Below, in pieces: positions 45,185 to 53,732 of a DNA stretch of 64,000 nucleotides. The DNA is from CAZLBC01 sp964557575 (GTDB lineage Bacteria > Planctomycetota > Phycisphaerae > SM23-33). The stretch covers positions 39,511 to 103,510 of the forward strand of contig CAZLBC010000007.1 of the NCBI GenBank assembly GCA_964557575.1, written 5' to 3'. The position numbers and the translations under genes are program-made. The number at the start of each line of letters is the position of its first letter. The first letter of the stretch is position 1. Below the pieces are notes generated by a model. It was not told where the DNA came from. It saw nothing but the letters and a program-made list of their open reading frames with translations, and did no database searches.

Positions 45185-46597
45185 ATGGACAACAACGAGA
45201 ACACACAACACGAATCGGCGGCACAGATGGCGGGAAAATCGTGGCACGGCCGCCTGAGCGGCATCCCCGACGGTCAGACCGCTGCGCTTCTGTCGAGCCT
45301 TGACGTCGATATCGATCTGTGGAAATACGATATCGCCGGATCGAAGGCCCATGCCCGCATGCTGTCTGAAGAAGGAATCATTTCCGCCGAGGAATTCGCC
45401 GTGATCGAAAAGGGACTCGAAGACATAGCCGGCGACATCGAGGCGGGAAGGCTGACAATTGACAACAGTCTTGAAGACATACACATGGTTATCGAGGCGG
45501 CACTCATCGAGCGGACGGGACCGGCGGGCGCCAAGCTGCACACCGGCAGGAGCCGCAACGACCAGGTCGCCCTCGACCTGAAGCTCTGGTCGCGCGACGC
45601 CGCCGCGGATCTCGTCGGCGCGATTCGCACGCTTCAGCAGGCCTTCGTGACGCTCGCGGAACGATCGGGCCGCACTATCATCCCCGCGTACACCCACCTC
45701 CAGCGGGCCCAGCCGATCGCGGCCGGCCACCTGCTGCTGTCCTATGTCGAAATGCTGCAGCGCGACGCCGGACGGCTGACGGACGCGTCAAAGCGGGCCG
45801 ATGCCTGCCCGCTCGGGGCCGGCGCCGTCGGGGGAACGTCGCTGCCGCTGAACCGCGACCGGATCGCGGCGCTGACGGGCTTCTCGTCGGTGTCCCGCAA
45901 CAGCATAGACGCGACGTCGGACCGGGACTTCCTCGTCGAACTGTGCTTCGCCTGCGCGATGCTCGGCGTGCATCTGTCGCGCTGGTGCGAGGACTGGATT
46001 ATTTTCAGCTCGTGTGAATTCGGACTGATCGAACTCGACGACGCGTACTGCACGTCATCGAGCATGATGCCGCAGAAAAAAAACCCCGACACGCTCGAAC
46101 TGATCCGCGCGAAATCGGCCGCGGTCATTTCTGATCTCGTCGGGATGCTGGTGCTGATGAAAGGCCTGCCCTCGGGATACAACCGGGACCTGCAGGATGA
46201 CAAGCGATTCGCCTTTGGCGCCCGGCGTGTTATGCGCCGCTCGCTCGGCGTCGCCGCCGGCATCGTCGCCACCACCCGCCTGCGCGCACCCGACCTGAAA
46301 GACGGCTATCTCGACGCGACCTCATTGGCCGAGTACCTGACGTCCCGGGGCATTCCGTTCCGCGAGGCCCACGGTATCGTCGGGCGGATCGTTGCGCGTG
46401 CCGAAAAGAACGGCTGCTTATTGCGCGACATTCCCTCGGGGGAACTTGAGAATCTCTGCGGAATCGCCTGCCCCGGGATAGAGAACGTTCTCGGGGCGGA
46501 AAACGTGGTCGCCGCCTACGCGTCACCCGGCGCCGGCGGGACCGGCCAACTCGCCGAACAGATTGCCTGTTGGAAGACTGAACTCGATATGATGTGA
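45185..46597 (+). CDS. argH: Argininosuccinate lyase
   Basis: ArgH splits argininosuccinate into arginine and fumarate, the last step of arginine synthesis. The 470-residue product has the family pattern: KLHTGRSRNDQVALDLKLW near the N-terminal third, PAYTHLQRAQPIAAGHLLL, and the superfamily signature SSSMMPQKKNPDTLELIR with its flexible catalytic Ser. ATG 45185 gives the expected start; the frame is open to 45104 without family similarity. It lies 118 bp from the divergent pyrK, with the helicase gene following on the same strand. Confidence 0.96.
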   Translation: MDNNENTQHESAAQMAGKSWHGRLSGIPDGQTAALLSSLDVDIDLWKYDIAGSKAHARMLSEEGIISAEEFAVIEKGLEDIAGDIEAGRLTIDNSLEDIHMVIEAALIERTGPAGAKLHTGRSRNDQVALDLKLWSRDAAADLVGAIRTLQQAFVTLAERSGRTIIPAYTHLQRAQPIAAGHLLLSYVEMLQRDAGRLTDASKRADACPLGAGAVGGTSLPLNRDRIAALTGFSSVSRNSIDATSDRDFLVELCFACAMLGVHLSRWCEDWIIFSSCEFGLIELDDAYCTSSSMMPQKKNPDTLELIRAKSAAVISDLVGMLVLMKGLPSGYNRDLQDDKRFAFGARRVMRRSLGVAAGIVATTRLRAPDLKDGYLDATSLAEYLTSRGIPFREAHGIVGRIVARAEKNGCLLRDIPSGELENLCGIACPGIENVLGAENVVAAYASPGAGGTGQLAEQIACWKTELDMM

Positions 46598-46660
46598 CGG
46601 GTCCGTAGCCCGTCGCCGGTGTAATGCGTGTCAATACGAGAACAACCTGAAAAAAACACC

Positions 46661-47935
46661 ATGGCAAAGACAAACAGCGAAACGACTTTCGAACACCTCG
46701 GTTTGATCCCCCCTCTGCTGAAGGCCCTCGAATCCGAAGAGTACACGACCCCCATGCCCATACAGACGGACGCGATTCCGCCCGCGCTGGAGGGCCGCGA
46801 CATCATGGGATGCGCCCAAACCGGCACCGGGAAGACCGCCGCCTTCGGATTGCCGATCATACAGCACATTGTTACTCATCCCCGGCCGGCAAAAAAGCAG
46901 GACCGGCGTCACGCCCGGCCCGTACGGGCGCTGATTATCAGCCCCACCCGCGAACTGGCTCGCCAGATCGACGAACGGATCGGGGCCTACGGCACGTACA
47001 CCGCGCTCCGGTCGACGGTCATCCACGGCGGCGTCAAGCAGGGACCGCAGGTCAAGGCGCTGAAAAAGGGCGTCGATATTCTGACCGCCACGCCCGGACG
47101 GCTGCTTGACCTGATCGGGCAGGGTGTCATCGACCTGGGAAACACCACGTTCTTCGTGCTCGACGAAGTCGACCGTATGCTCGACATGGGTTTTATCGAG
47201 GATATCTGGCGCATCGTCGGGTACCTGCCCGACAAAAGGCAGACGCTGTTCTTTTCCGCGACAATCCCGCCGGCGATCCAGTCGCTCGCCGGCAGCCTTC
47301 TGAAGTCGGAGAACACGGTTGAAATCAGGATCAATCCCGAGGCTCCCGCCGCCGACACGGTGCGGCAGTCAATCTACCTCGTCGAACACAAGGACAAGAT
47401 GAAGCTCCTGAAGCACCTGCTCGCCGGTGAGCAGATTACCCGTGCCCTCGCGTTCACCAGGACAAAGGTCAGGGCGGACATGGTTGCCGGCTTTCTGCAG
47501 AACGCCGGTTTCAACGCCGACGTGATTCATTCGGACCTGCCCCAGTCAAAGCGAAGCCGTGCCCTCGAGAGATTCAAAAACGGCCACACGAGGATACTCG
47601 TCGCCAGCGACGTCGCCGCCCGGGGGCTCGATATCAACGAGGTTTCCCACGTGATCAACTTCGAACTGCCGCAGGAACCCGAAATGTACATCCACCGGAT
47701 CGGACGGACGGGTCGCGCCGGGGCGCCCGGGCGATCCATATCCTTCTGCGATATCGAGGAACGGCTGGTGCTGCGCCAGATAGAAAAGCTGCTCAGGCGG
47801 ACGGTCGACATCGAAACCCGGCACCCCCACCGCTCTCCCTTTCCCAGGAACGCCGACGAAGACGAGCACACCCAGGACACGGGCAGCGGTCTCTACCGGC
47901 ACCGCCGGCCGTCGAGCAGGAGCAGGAGGTTGTAG
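46661..47935 (+). CDS. DEAD-box RNA helicase family protein with DEVD motif II
   Basis: This 424-residue protein of RhlE type carries the Q motif (PMPIQTDAIPPAL), motif I AQTGTGKT near residue 52, Ia SPTRELARQI, Ib TPGRLLDL, II VLDEVDRMLDMGF, III FFSATIP and VI HRIGRTGRAG. Motif II reads Asp-Glu-Val-Asp in place of DEAD, so the family name motif is altered while the metal and catalytic Asp and Glu remain. The tail is short, basic and His/Arg-rich, as in RhlE. It unwinds short RNA duplexes in ribosome biogenesis or mRNA decay, judging by the family. It is followed by comEC. Confidence 0.92.
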   Translation: MAKTNSETTFEHLGLIPPLLKALESEEYTTPMPIQTDAIPPALEGRDIMGCAQTGTGKTAAFGLPIIQHIVTHPRPAKKQDRRHARPVRALIISPTRELARQIDERIGAYGTYTALRSTVIHGGVKQGPQVKALKKGVDILTATPGRLLDLIGQGVIDLGNTTFFVLDEVDRMLDMGFIEDIWRIVGYLPDKRQTLFFSATIPPAIQSLAGSLLKSENTVEIRINPEAPAADTVRQSIYLVEHKDKMKLLKHLLAGEQITRALAFTRTKVRADMVAGFLQNAGFNADVIHSDLPQSKRSRALERFKNGHTRILVASDVAARGLDINEVSHVINFELPQEPEMYIHRIGRTGRAGAPGRSISFCDIEERLVLRQIEKLLRRTVDIETRHPHRSPFPRNADEDEHTQDTGSGLYRHRRPSSRSRRL

Positions 47936-48032
47936 GCACACCCGGAACCGCACAGAGGAAACAGGGGAAACGGGAATCATCACGCCACAGGAAACCAACC
48001 GGCTCGTTCGCGTCCCGCTCGCGATACCCGCC

Positions 48033-50417
48033 GTGTCTCTCGCCGCCGGGATCGCGACCGGCATCTGGCTGCCGGCCGGGTTATGGACGTGGGTCGTCAC
48101 GGGGGCGCTGTCGCTGTTCTCCGCTCTTGCCGTCGCCCGGCGAAAGGACCTGCGCGTATGCGCCGCGGTCCTGGTGGGGGTCGGCTTTTTCGGCGCCGGG
48201 GCGGCCAGGATGCATCTCGCCTGCTATGCTATTCATCCGGACGACGTCGTCACCTTTGCCGGCGCCTGCCCGATCCCGTCGACCCTGCGGGGAACGGTAT
48301 CAAGCTTTCCCGTCGCGGGCGGCACAACGCCCGGCGAAAAGAACCTGCGGTTTCTGCTCGACGCGGAAAAGATCATGACCGCCGACGGATGGAAGGAGAC
48401 GCGGGGAACCGCGCGCGTGACGGTCCGGGGGCGGGAAGGCGGCATTCGCCCGGGGCAAACGCTTCAGTTGACCGGCATGCTGGGACGCTACGGGGGGCCG
48501 GATAATCCCGGGGGGTACGACCCGGCGTCCCGGGGCAGGCTCACCGGCGTGCGGACGTGGTTTCACGTCCCGACGGCGGGGGGGGCGACGGTGGTCGAGC
48601 AGGCCCGCGGGCTGCGCCGTTTTCTGGGGCGCTGGCGGGCCGCCGCCGCCGGCAGCCTCCTCGAACCCGGCGGCAATGCCGCCATGCTTGCCGATGCCAT
48701 GGTAACCGGGGAACGCCATCCTCACCTCCGCGAACTAAACGAATTGATGCGACGGGCGGGCATCGCCCACTTTCTCTCGATCTCCGGGATGCACCTGTGC
48801 ATATTTCTCGGCTTCCTGTATACCCTGTGCCGGCTGGGATCCCTTTCTCCGCGGTCCGCGGCATGGGCCGTTCTCGCCGCTCTCGGGATGTACCTGCTCC
48901 TGGCGGAATGCCGGCCGCCGCTCCTGCGCAGCGCGGCGATGGCCGCGGCCATCGCCGTGGGGGTCATCTCCGGCCGGCGGGGATCGTCGCTGAACTCCCT
49001 CTGCGCCGCCGGCATCATCCTGCTGACGATCGAACCGCGGCAGCTTTTGCGCCCCGGATTCCAGATGAGTTTCACCATCGTAACCGGTATCATCCTCTTC
49101 GAACCGCGGATCAACGACCTGCTGTTTTCCCGCATGAAACGCACCAGGGAACTGATGCTTCTCGACAGCCGGGGCTTCCGGACATGGTTCCGGTTGAAAT
49201 GTCTTCCGGGACTGGAAACCCTCTGTTCGATCTCCCTGACCGCCTACCTGGCCGCCGCGCCCCTGGCGGCGTACTGGTTCGGGTTTTTCAGCCCCTGGGC
49301 GGCACTCCTCAGCATGCTCCTGCTGCCGCTGGTGACAGCGGTCCTGGTCCCGGGATATATCGCGCTGGCGATCGCCCTGCCCATGCCGACGATAGCATCC
49401 GTATTCGCCCACCTTTCCGCGGCCGCGGCGGCCGGCCTGGAATGCATCGTGACCGGCGCAGCGTATCTTCCCGGCCTGTCGATCGAACTCTCTCCGGTAT
49501 CGCCGGCGTGGGTCGCCGCGTGTTACGCGGCACTCGCCGCCGGCATCCTCGCCCGTCGCCGCCAACTGCGCGTCGTATCTATCGCTGCCGTCCTGGGTGC
49601 CGTCGCCTGGACGTTCATACCGCCGCCGGGCCCCGGCGGCGCAGCGATCAATCTCCTGGCGACGGGAAACGGACAGTGTGTCGTCGCCCGCGGTGATCGG
49701 GGAGAGACCGTGCTCTTTGATGCGGGGGCCCAGCGGTTCCGCGGATCATACCGGCGCGTTCTCCGTCCCTTTTTGCGCGCCCGGCGACTCGCCGACCCGT
49801 CGACTATCTTTGTTTCCCACGCCGACAGCGACCACTGCAACATGCTCCCCGCCCTGCTCGACCGCGGCGTTCCCGACCGGTTGTATGTCGGCACCGCCTT
49901 TCACCTCGCGGGTAACGAGAATTCCGCCGCGGGCCCGCCCGTCGATGAGCGGTGCGCGATTTCCCGGCTGGCAGCGGGTGATGTAGTGGAAACGGGGGGA
50001 TTCACGGTCTCCGTCCTGTGGCCGCCTGCGGGGTTCGTCTCGAAAAACAGCAATGAACAATCCCTGGTTCTCTCGATCAAATCCAACGGCCATCGGATAC
50101 TCCTGCCGGGAGACATCGGCGGCAGCATCCAGAGAACGCTCCTCGAAGATTCCGAAAAACTGAGGGCGGATGTACTGGTCCTTCCCCACCACGGCGAGTG
50201 GAGCGAGGCCCTGCCGACATTCATCGCGGCGGTCGATCCGGACATCATACTGGCGAGCTGCGGCAGAAATCTCCAGGCCCGAAACATCGGCAACAGGGAC
50301 GCAGCGGTATTTTTCGGTCGGCTGCAGGAAACGAGGCGGTGTTTCGCCACGGGACGTTCCGGCTGGATCAGGCTGGACCTCTCGGGGGAACACATCGTAA
50401 CAGAAACCATGCGGTGA
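48033..50417 (+). CDS. comEC: ComEC/Rec2 family DNA internalisation protein
   Basis: ComEC forms the inner-membrane DNA channel in natural transformation. The protein (794 residues from GTG 48033) has an N-terminal OB-like region and then the competence domain with about eight membrane helices (HFLSISGMHLCIFLGFLYTL, CRPPLLRSAAMAAAIAVG, FQMSFTIVTGIILFEPR). A C-terminal metallo-beta-lactamase-like domain has SHADSDHCNML and HHGEWSEALP. The first membrane helix seems to begin upstream of the GTG, and an AGGGGA at 47963 precedes an in-frame ATC at 47976 by eight bases, so the true start may lie there. Other competence genes are not in the window. Confidence 0.9.
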   Translation: MSLAAGIATGIWLPAGLWTWVVTGALSLFSALAVARRKDLRVCAAVLVGVGFFGAGAARMHLACYAIHPDDVVTFAGACPIPSTLRGTVSSFPVAGGTTPGEKNLRFLLDAEKIMTADGWKETRGTARVTVRGREGGIRPGQTLQLTGMLGRYGGPDNPGGYDPASRGRLTGVRTWFHVPTAGGATVVEQARGLRRFLGRWRAAAAGSLLEPGGNAAMLADAMVTGERHPHLRELNELMRRAGIAHFLSISGMHLCIFLGFLYTLCRLGSLSPRSAAWAVLAALGMYLLLAECRPPLLRSAAMAAAIAVGVISGRRGSSLNSLCAAGIILLTIEPRQLLRPGFQMSFTIVTGIILFEPRINDLLFSRMKRTRELMLLDSRGFRTWFRLKCLPGLETLCSISLTAYLAAAPLAAYWFGFFSPWAALLSMLLLPLVTAVLVPGYIALAIALPMPTIASVFAHLSAAAAAGLECIVTGAAYLPGLSIELSPVSPAWVAACYAALAAGILARRRQLRVVSIAAVLGAVAWTFIPPPGPGGAAINLLATGNGQCVVARGDRGETVLFDAGAQRFRGSYRRVLRPFLRARRLADPSTIFVSHADSDHCNMLPALLDRGVPDRLYVGTAFHLAGNENSAAGPPVDERCAISRLAAGDVVETGGFTVSVLWPPAGFVSKNSNEQSLVLSIKSNGHRILLPGDIGGSIQRTLLEDSEKLRADVLVLPHHGEWSEALPTFIAAVDPDIILASCGRNLQARNIGNRDAAVFFGRLQETRRCFATGRSGWIRLDLSGEHIVTETMR

Positions 50418-50605
50418 TTGCCTTTTCACAATCGGATACCGGGTCAGAAAATATCCCCCGGCAGAACCGGCGCGGGTGAGAAGGCGTCGGATGCCGTGAT
50501 TGAACATCGTGTGCGTCCCGCGCGTATCATTGCTATGGACTTGAACCGCCGATGCGTATTAGAGTATACCTGCCGGAGAGACACCGGCGAATTGAAAGGA
50601 TCGGC

Positions 50606-51298
50606 GTGGCCGCAGAATACAAGATCATCAGTATCGGGACGATGGCCTGCAACCTCATCTGGGGAGAGCGAGGGCGGGTGCGCACGCAGCATGCCACCAC
50701 GACGCTCGTCGAAGAGGGCGGCCGGCGGTTCCTGGTCGATCCCTCACTGCCGCCGGAGGTGCTCGACGCCCGGCTTCACGAACGGGCCGGGAAGCGCCTC
50801 GACGACATAACCGACGTCTTTTGCACCACGCTGCATCCGGCAGCCAGGAGAGGGCTTGAGGGCCTGGCGGGCGCCGACTGGTGGTGCGGCCGGGAAGAAC
50901 TGGAGGATTTCTCCAACCATATCCGTGAGCTTGCCGAAAACGCAAGCGGAACGGAAGACCCGGACAATATCAAACGGGAACTGGGCGTCATTCGGCGGTT
51001 CAGGCCCGCGCCGGACACGTTCACCGAGAACATCGGGATCTTCCCCCTTCCCGGGTATTCCCGCGGTTGTACCGGCCTCCTGCTGACCCGGCCGGCGAGT
51101 ACCGTCCTCCTCGCCGGCCCGGCCGTGCCGACCGCCGACCATGTTCACCGCGGGATGGTGTGGGAACAGTGCGCGGACAGCGAACGGGCGAAGGAATCAC
51201 TCCTGGAGATACTCGAGATCGCCGATGTCATCGTCCCGGGATTCGACAACCTCGTCCTCCAGCCCTCAAAATGGATGGGCCGCAATCACGGCATATGA
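50606..51298 (+). CDS. Metallo-beta-lactamase-fold protein with degenerate metal site
   Basis: This 230-residue protein has the MBL-fold layout: an early strand pair (YKIISIGTMACNLIWGE), FLVDPSLP, then CTTLHPAARRGLEGL at the place of the HxHxDH motif. Only one His remains there, so the usual di-zinc site is lost or altered. The later PGYSRGCTGLLLTRPASTVL resembles the PGHTPG strand of the family, again without His. GTG 50606 has AAAGGA at good spacing. It lies between comEC and the CorC-like genes on the same strand. Function unknown; a non-catalytic or differently metalated relative is inferred. Confidence 0.8.
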   Translation: MAAEYKIISIGTMACNLIWGERGRVRTQHATTTLVEEGGRRFLVDPSLPPEVLDARLHERAGKRLDDITDVFCTTLHPAARRGLEGLAGADWWCGREELEDFSNHIRELAENASGTEDPDNIKRELGVIRRFRPAPDTFTENIGIFPLPGYSRGCTGLLLTRPASTVLLAGPAVPTADHVHRGMVWEQCADSERAKESLLEILEIADVIVPGFDNLVLQPSKWMGRNHGI

Positions 51299-51343
51299 TC
51301 GCGCTGCGGGCAACCGGCGCGTGAGCGACAGAACACAGGGAAC

Positions 51344-52618
51344 ATGATGGACGCCTTTTTCGCGGAGTACGGTTTGCAGGTGCTGTCGATGGCCGTTCTG
51401 CTCGCGGCATCCGCGTTTGCCAGCGGAACGGAGACCGCCCTGTTCAGCCTCACCCGCCGTGATATCGCTCAACTCGAACAATCGATGTCCGGCCGGGTCG
51501 CGGTCGGGCTCCTGAAGCGCCCGCGGTCCCTCCTGACCGCGCTGCTCCTGTTCAACATGCTCGTGAACGTCGCGTTTTCGGCGACCGCCGCGCTGATCAT
51601 ACTCCGCATCAAGGCATCGGGGGCGGGCGCCCTTTCGATCATCGCCGCGTCGGTCGTGCCGCTGCTGCTGCTGATCCTCCTGGGCGAAGTCACGCCGAAG
51701 ATGATCGCCTACTCCTCGTCCCGCGCCTGGTCGGCGACGGTCGCCATCCCGGTGTCCTTTCTCGAGCGCGTCCTGCGGCCGCCGATCGTTTGCCTGGACG
51801 TCATGGTCATATCCCCCCTGTCGCGCATCATCACCCCGCCCGGCCCGGCCCGCAGCGAAATCACGCACGAAGAACTCGCATCACTCATGGAGATATCCGC
51901 CCACCACGCGGGGATACCGACCGACACCGGCAGCATGTTCCGGGAGATCGTCGAGCTGGCGAACCTGAAGGTCAGGGACGTGATGGTACCGCGCACCGAC
52001 ATGATCACCTGCGATATCGACGGCGAGCCCGAAGCGCTGGTCGCGCTGGTGCGCGAAACCGGCCTGCGCAAGGTGCCCGTCAGGGGGGCGGCCCAGGACG
52101 AAATAATCGGCGTCATATACGCCCGGGATCTTCTCCTGAAACCCGGCACCCCCCTCGCGGACCTGCTCAGCCCGGTCTTCTTCGTTCCCGAATCGGCGAC
52201 GCTGGAAAAGGTCATGCCCCTCTTCAGGGAAAAAAAGATGCAGTTCGCCCTCGTCGTCGACGAGTACGGGAGCACCGCCGGCCTCGTGACGCTCGAAGAC
52301 ATCCTTGAGGAAATCGTCGGGGATATCCGGGACCGCCACGAGATCGACACGCCGCCGACGGTGCAGCAGTGCGGGGAAGACGAATACCGCGTGACGGGCG
52401 ACCTGGCGATCCACGAGTGGGTGGGCGTATTCAAGATAGAGGAGTCCGTGGGGCGGCGCATACACACGTTCGCCGGGCTGGTGGCGTATCTCCTCGGCAG
52501 GATACCAAGCCCCGGAGACACCGTCCGCTGGAAAAACCTCTCCATGACGGTCGAATCGGTCCGGCGAAGACGGGCCGAGCGGATCAGGCTGACACTGACC
52601 GGGGAGGAAGCCGAATGA
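51344..52618 (+). CDS. CorC/HlyC-type CNNM-CBS membrane transporter, first copy
   Basis: This 424-residue protein has an N-terminal CNNM/DUF21 domain with membrane helices (VLSMAVLLAASAFASGTETA, LLIALLLFNML-type helix, VVPLLLLILLGEVTPKM). Two CBS domains follow (VRDVMVPRTDMITCD, LRKVPVRG, DEIIGVIYARDLL), then FALVVDEYGSTAGLVTLEDI and a C-terminal CorC_HlyC domain (YRVTGDLAIHEWVGVF). The family includes hemolysin-like proteins and Mg2+/Co2+ efflux systems. It overlaps the next gene by an ATGA junction. Substrate is not known from sequence; magnesium export is the best-established role among relatives. Confidence 0.92.
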   Translation: MMDAFFAEYGLQVLSMAVLLAASAFASGTETALFSLTRRDIAQLEQSMSGRVAVGLLKRPRSLLTALLLFNMLVNVAFSATAALIILRIKASGAGALSIIAASVVPLLLLILLGEVTPKMIAYSSSRAWSATVAIPVSFLERVLRPPIVCLDVMVISPLSRIITPPGPARSEITHEELASLMEISAHHAGIPTDTGSMFREIVELANLKVRDVMVPRTDMITCDIDGEPEALVALVRETGLRKVPVRGAAQDEIIGVIYARDLLLKPGTPLADLLSPVFFVPESATLEKVMPLFREKKMQFALVVDEYGSTAGLVTLEDILEEIVGDIRDRHEIDTPPTVQQCGEDEYRVTGDLAIHEWVGVFKIEESVGRRIHTFAGLVAYLLGRIPSPGDTVRWKNLSMTVESVRRRRAERIRLTLTGEEAE

Positions 52619-53613
52619 CGGCCGCAATCCCCGCGGTAACGTGGCTCTTCTGGGGCGTCTTTTGCGTCGCCAATGTCCTCATGGCCGGCTTCTTCGCCGG
52701 CATCGAAACGGGCATCTATCTCATGAACGGCCTGCGCATAGAACTGGACGCCGAGAGCGAGCACCGCCCGGCCCTGCTCCTGCGCGACATGCTGAAAAAT
52801 CCGAACCGCATGCTCGCCGTCCTCCTGGCGGGAACCAACCTTCACCAGTACCTGGCGACCTTCTCGATCAGCACCCTGTTCGTCCTCGCCGGGGAAGAAG
52901 ACAACGCCGAGTGGTACACGATGGCCGTCGCCGTCCCCCTCTTTTTCATCTTCGCCGAAAGCGTCCCCAAGCACGTGTTCCGGCGCAGGACCGAACCCCT
53001 GGTGTACGGAGGCGTCGGGCTGCTGCACGTCGCCGATCTCCTGTTTCACGCCGCGGGTTTCGCCGCGGCCATCCGGCTGTTCAGCGGCGGCCTGATGTCG
53101 ATTATCCGCCGGGACCGGGTGCGGCAATCGCGGCTGGGCAGACCCGAGCCGGCGACCATCGTCGCGGAGGGCCACGCCAGCGGCATCCTGTCTCCCTCGC
53201 AGGCGAAGATGGCCCACCGCCTCATGTCGATACCGACGATCACGCTCCGCGGCGTCATGATACCGCTGCGGAAGGCGGCGACGCTGCCCGCCGACGTCGG
53301 CCGGGCGGCATTCGTCTCCCGGGTCGCCGGCCACAACTACTCGCGGGTGCCGCTGATCGGCCGGGACAACCGCGTGACGTATATCGTCAACGTCTACGAC
53401 GTCCTGGTGGACGACAAGGGGCTGGACCCGGCCCATTTCGGGGCTAACCCCCTCCTGCTCGATGCCGACATCCCCATCGTCGACGCCCTCTCGGAAATGC
53501 AGCAGGCGGGCGCGGCCATGGCGATCGTTACCGGACCGGGCGGACGGCACCTCGGGCTGGTGACGATCAAGGACCTCGTCGAGGAGATCGTCGGCGAACT
53601 GGAGGAATGGTAA
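52615..53613 (+). CDS. CNNM-CBS membrane protein, second copy lacking CorC domain
   Basis: This 332-residue paralogue of the preceding gene has the CNNM domain (VLMAGFFAGIETGIYLMNGL, FIFAESVPKHVFRRRTEPL) and CBS domains (LRGVMIPLRKAATLPAD, YSRVPLIGRDNR, AMAIVTGPGGRHLGLVTIKD). It ends at VEEIVGELEEW and has no C-terminal CorC_HlyC domain. The ATGA overlap with the first copy indicates translational coupling and a probable heteromeric complex at the membrane. The giant MG-type gene follows 119 bp on. Confidence 0.9.
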   Translation: MTAAIPAVTWLFWGVFCVANVLMAGFFAGIETGIYLMNGLRIELDAESEHRPALLLRDMLKNPNRMLAVLLAGTNLHQYLATFSISTLFVLAGEEDNAEWYTMAVAVPLFFIFAESVPKHVFRRRTEPLVYGGVGLLHVADLLFHAAGFAAAIRLFSGGLMSIIRRDRVRQSRLGRPEPATIVAEGHASGILSPSQAKMAHRLMSIPTITLRGVMIPLRKAATLPADVGRAAFVSRVAGHNYSRVPLIGRDNRVTYIVNVYDVLVDDKGLDPAHFGANPLLLDADIPIVDALSEMQQAGAAMAIVTGPGGRHLGLVTIKDLVEEIVGELEEW

Positions 53614-53732
53614 GTCATTGGGCTGTATATTTTTTCATTTTTATTGGAACTCACGCGGATTGTCCTCGTCTACAGCTCCGCCGGAACGGACAATATCGAT
53701 ATGCGCCTGCATTCCTCTCGAAAGGAGATACG

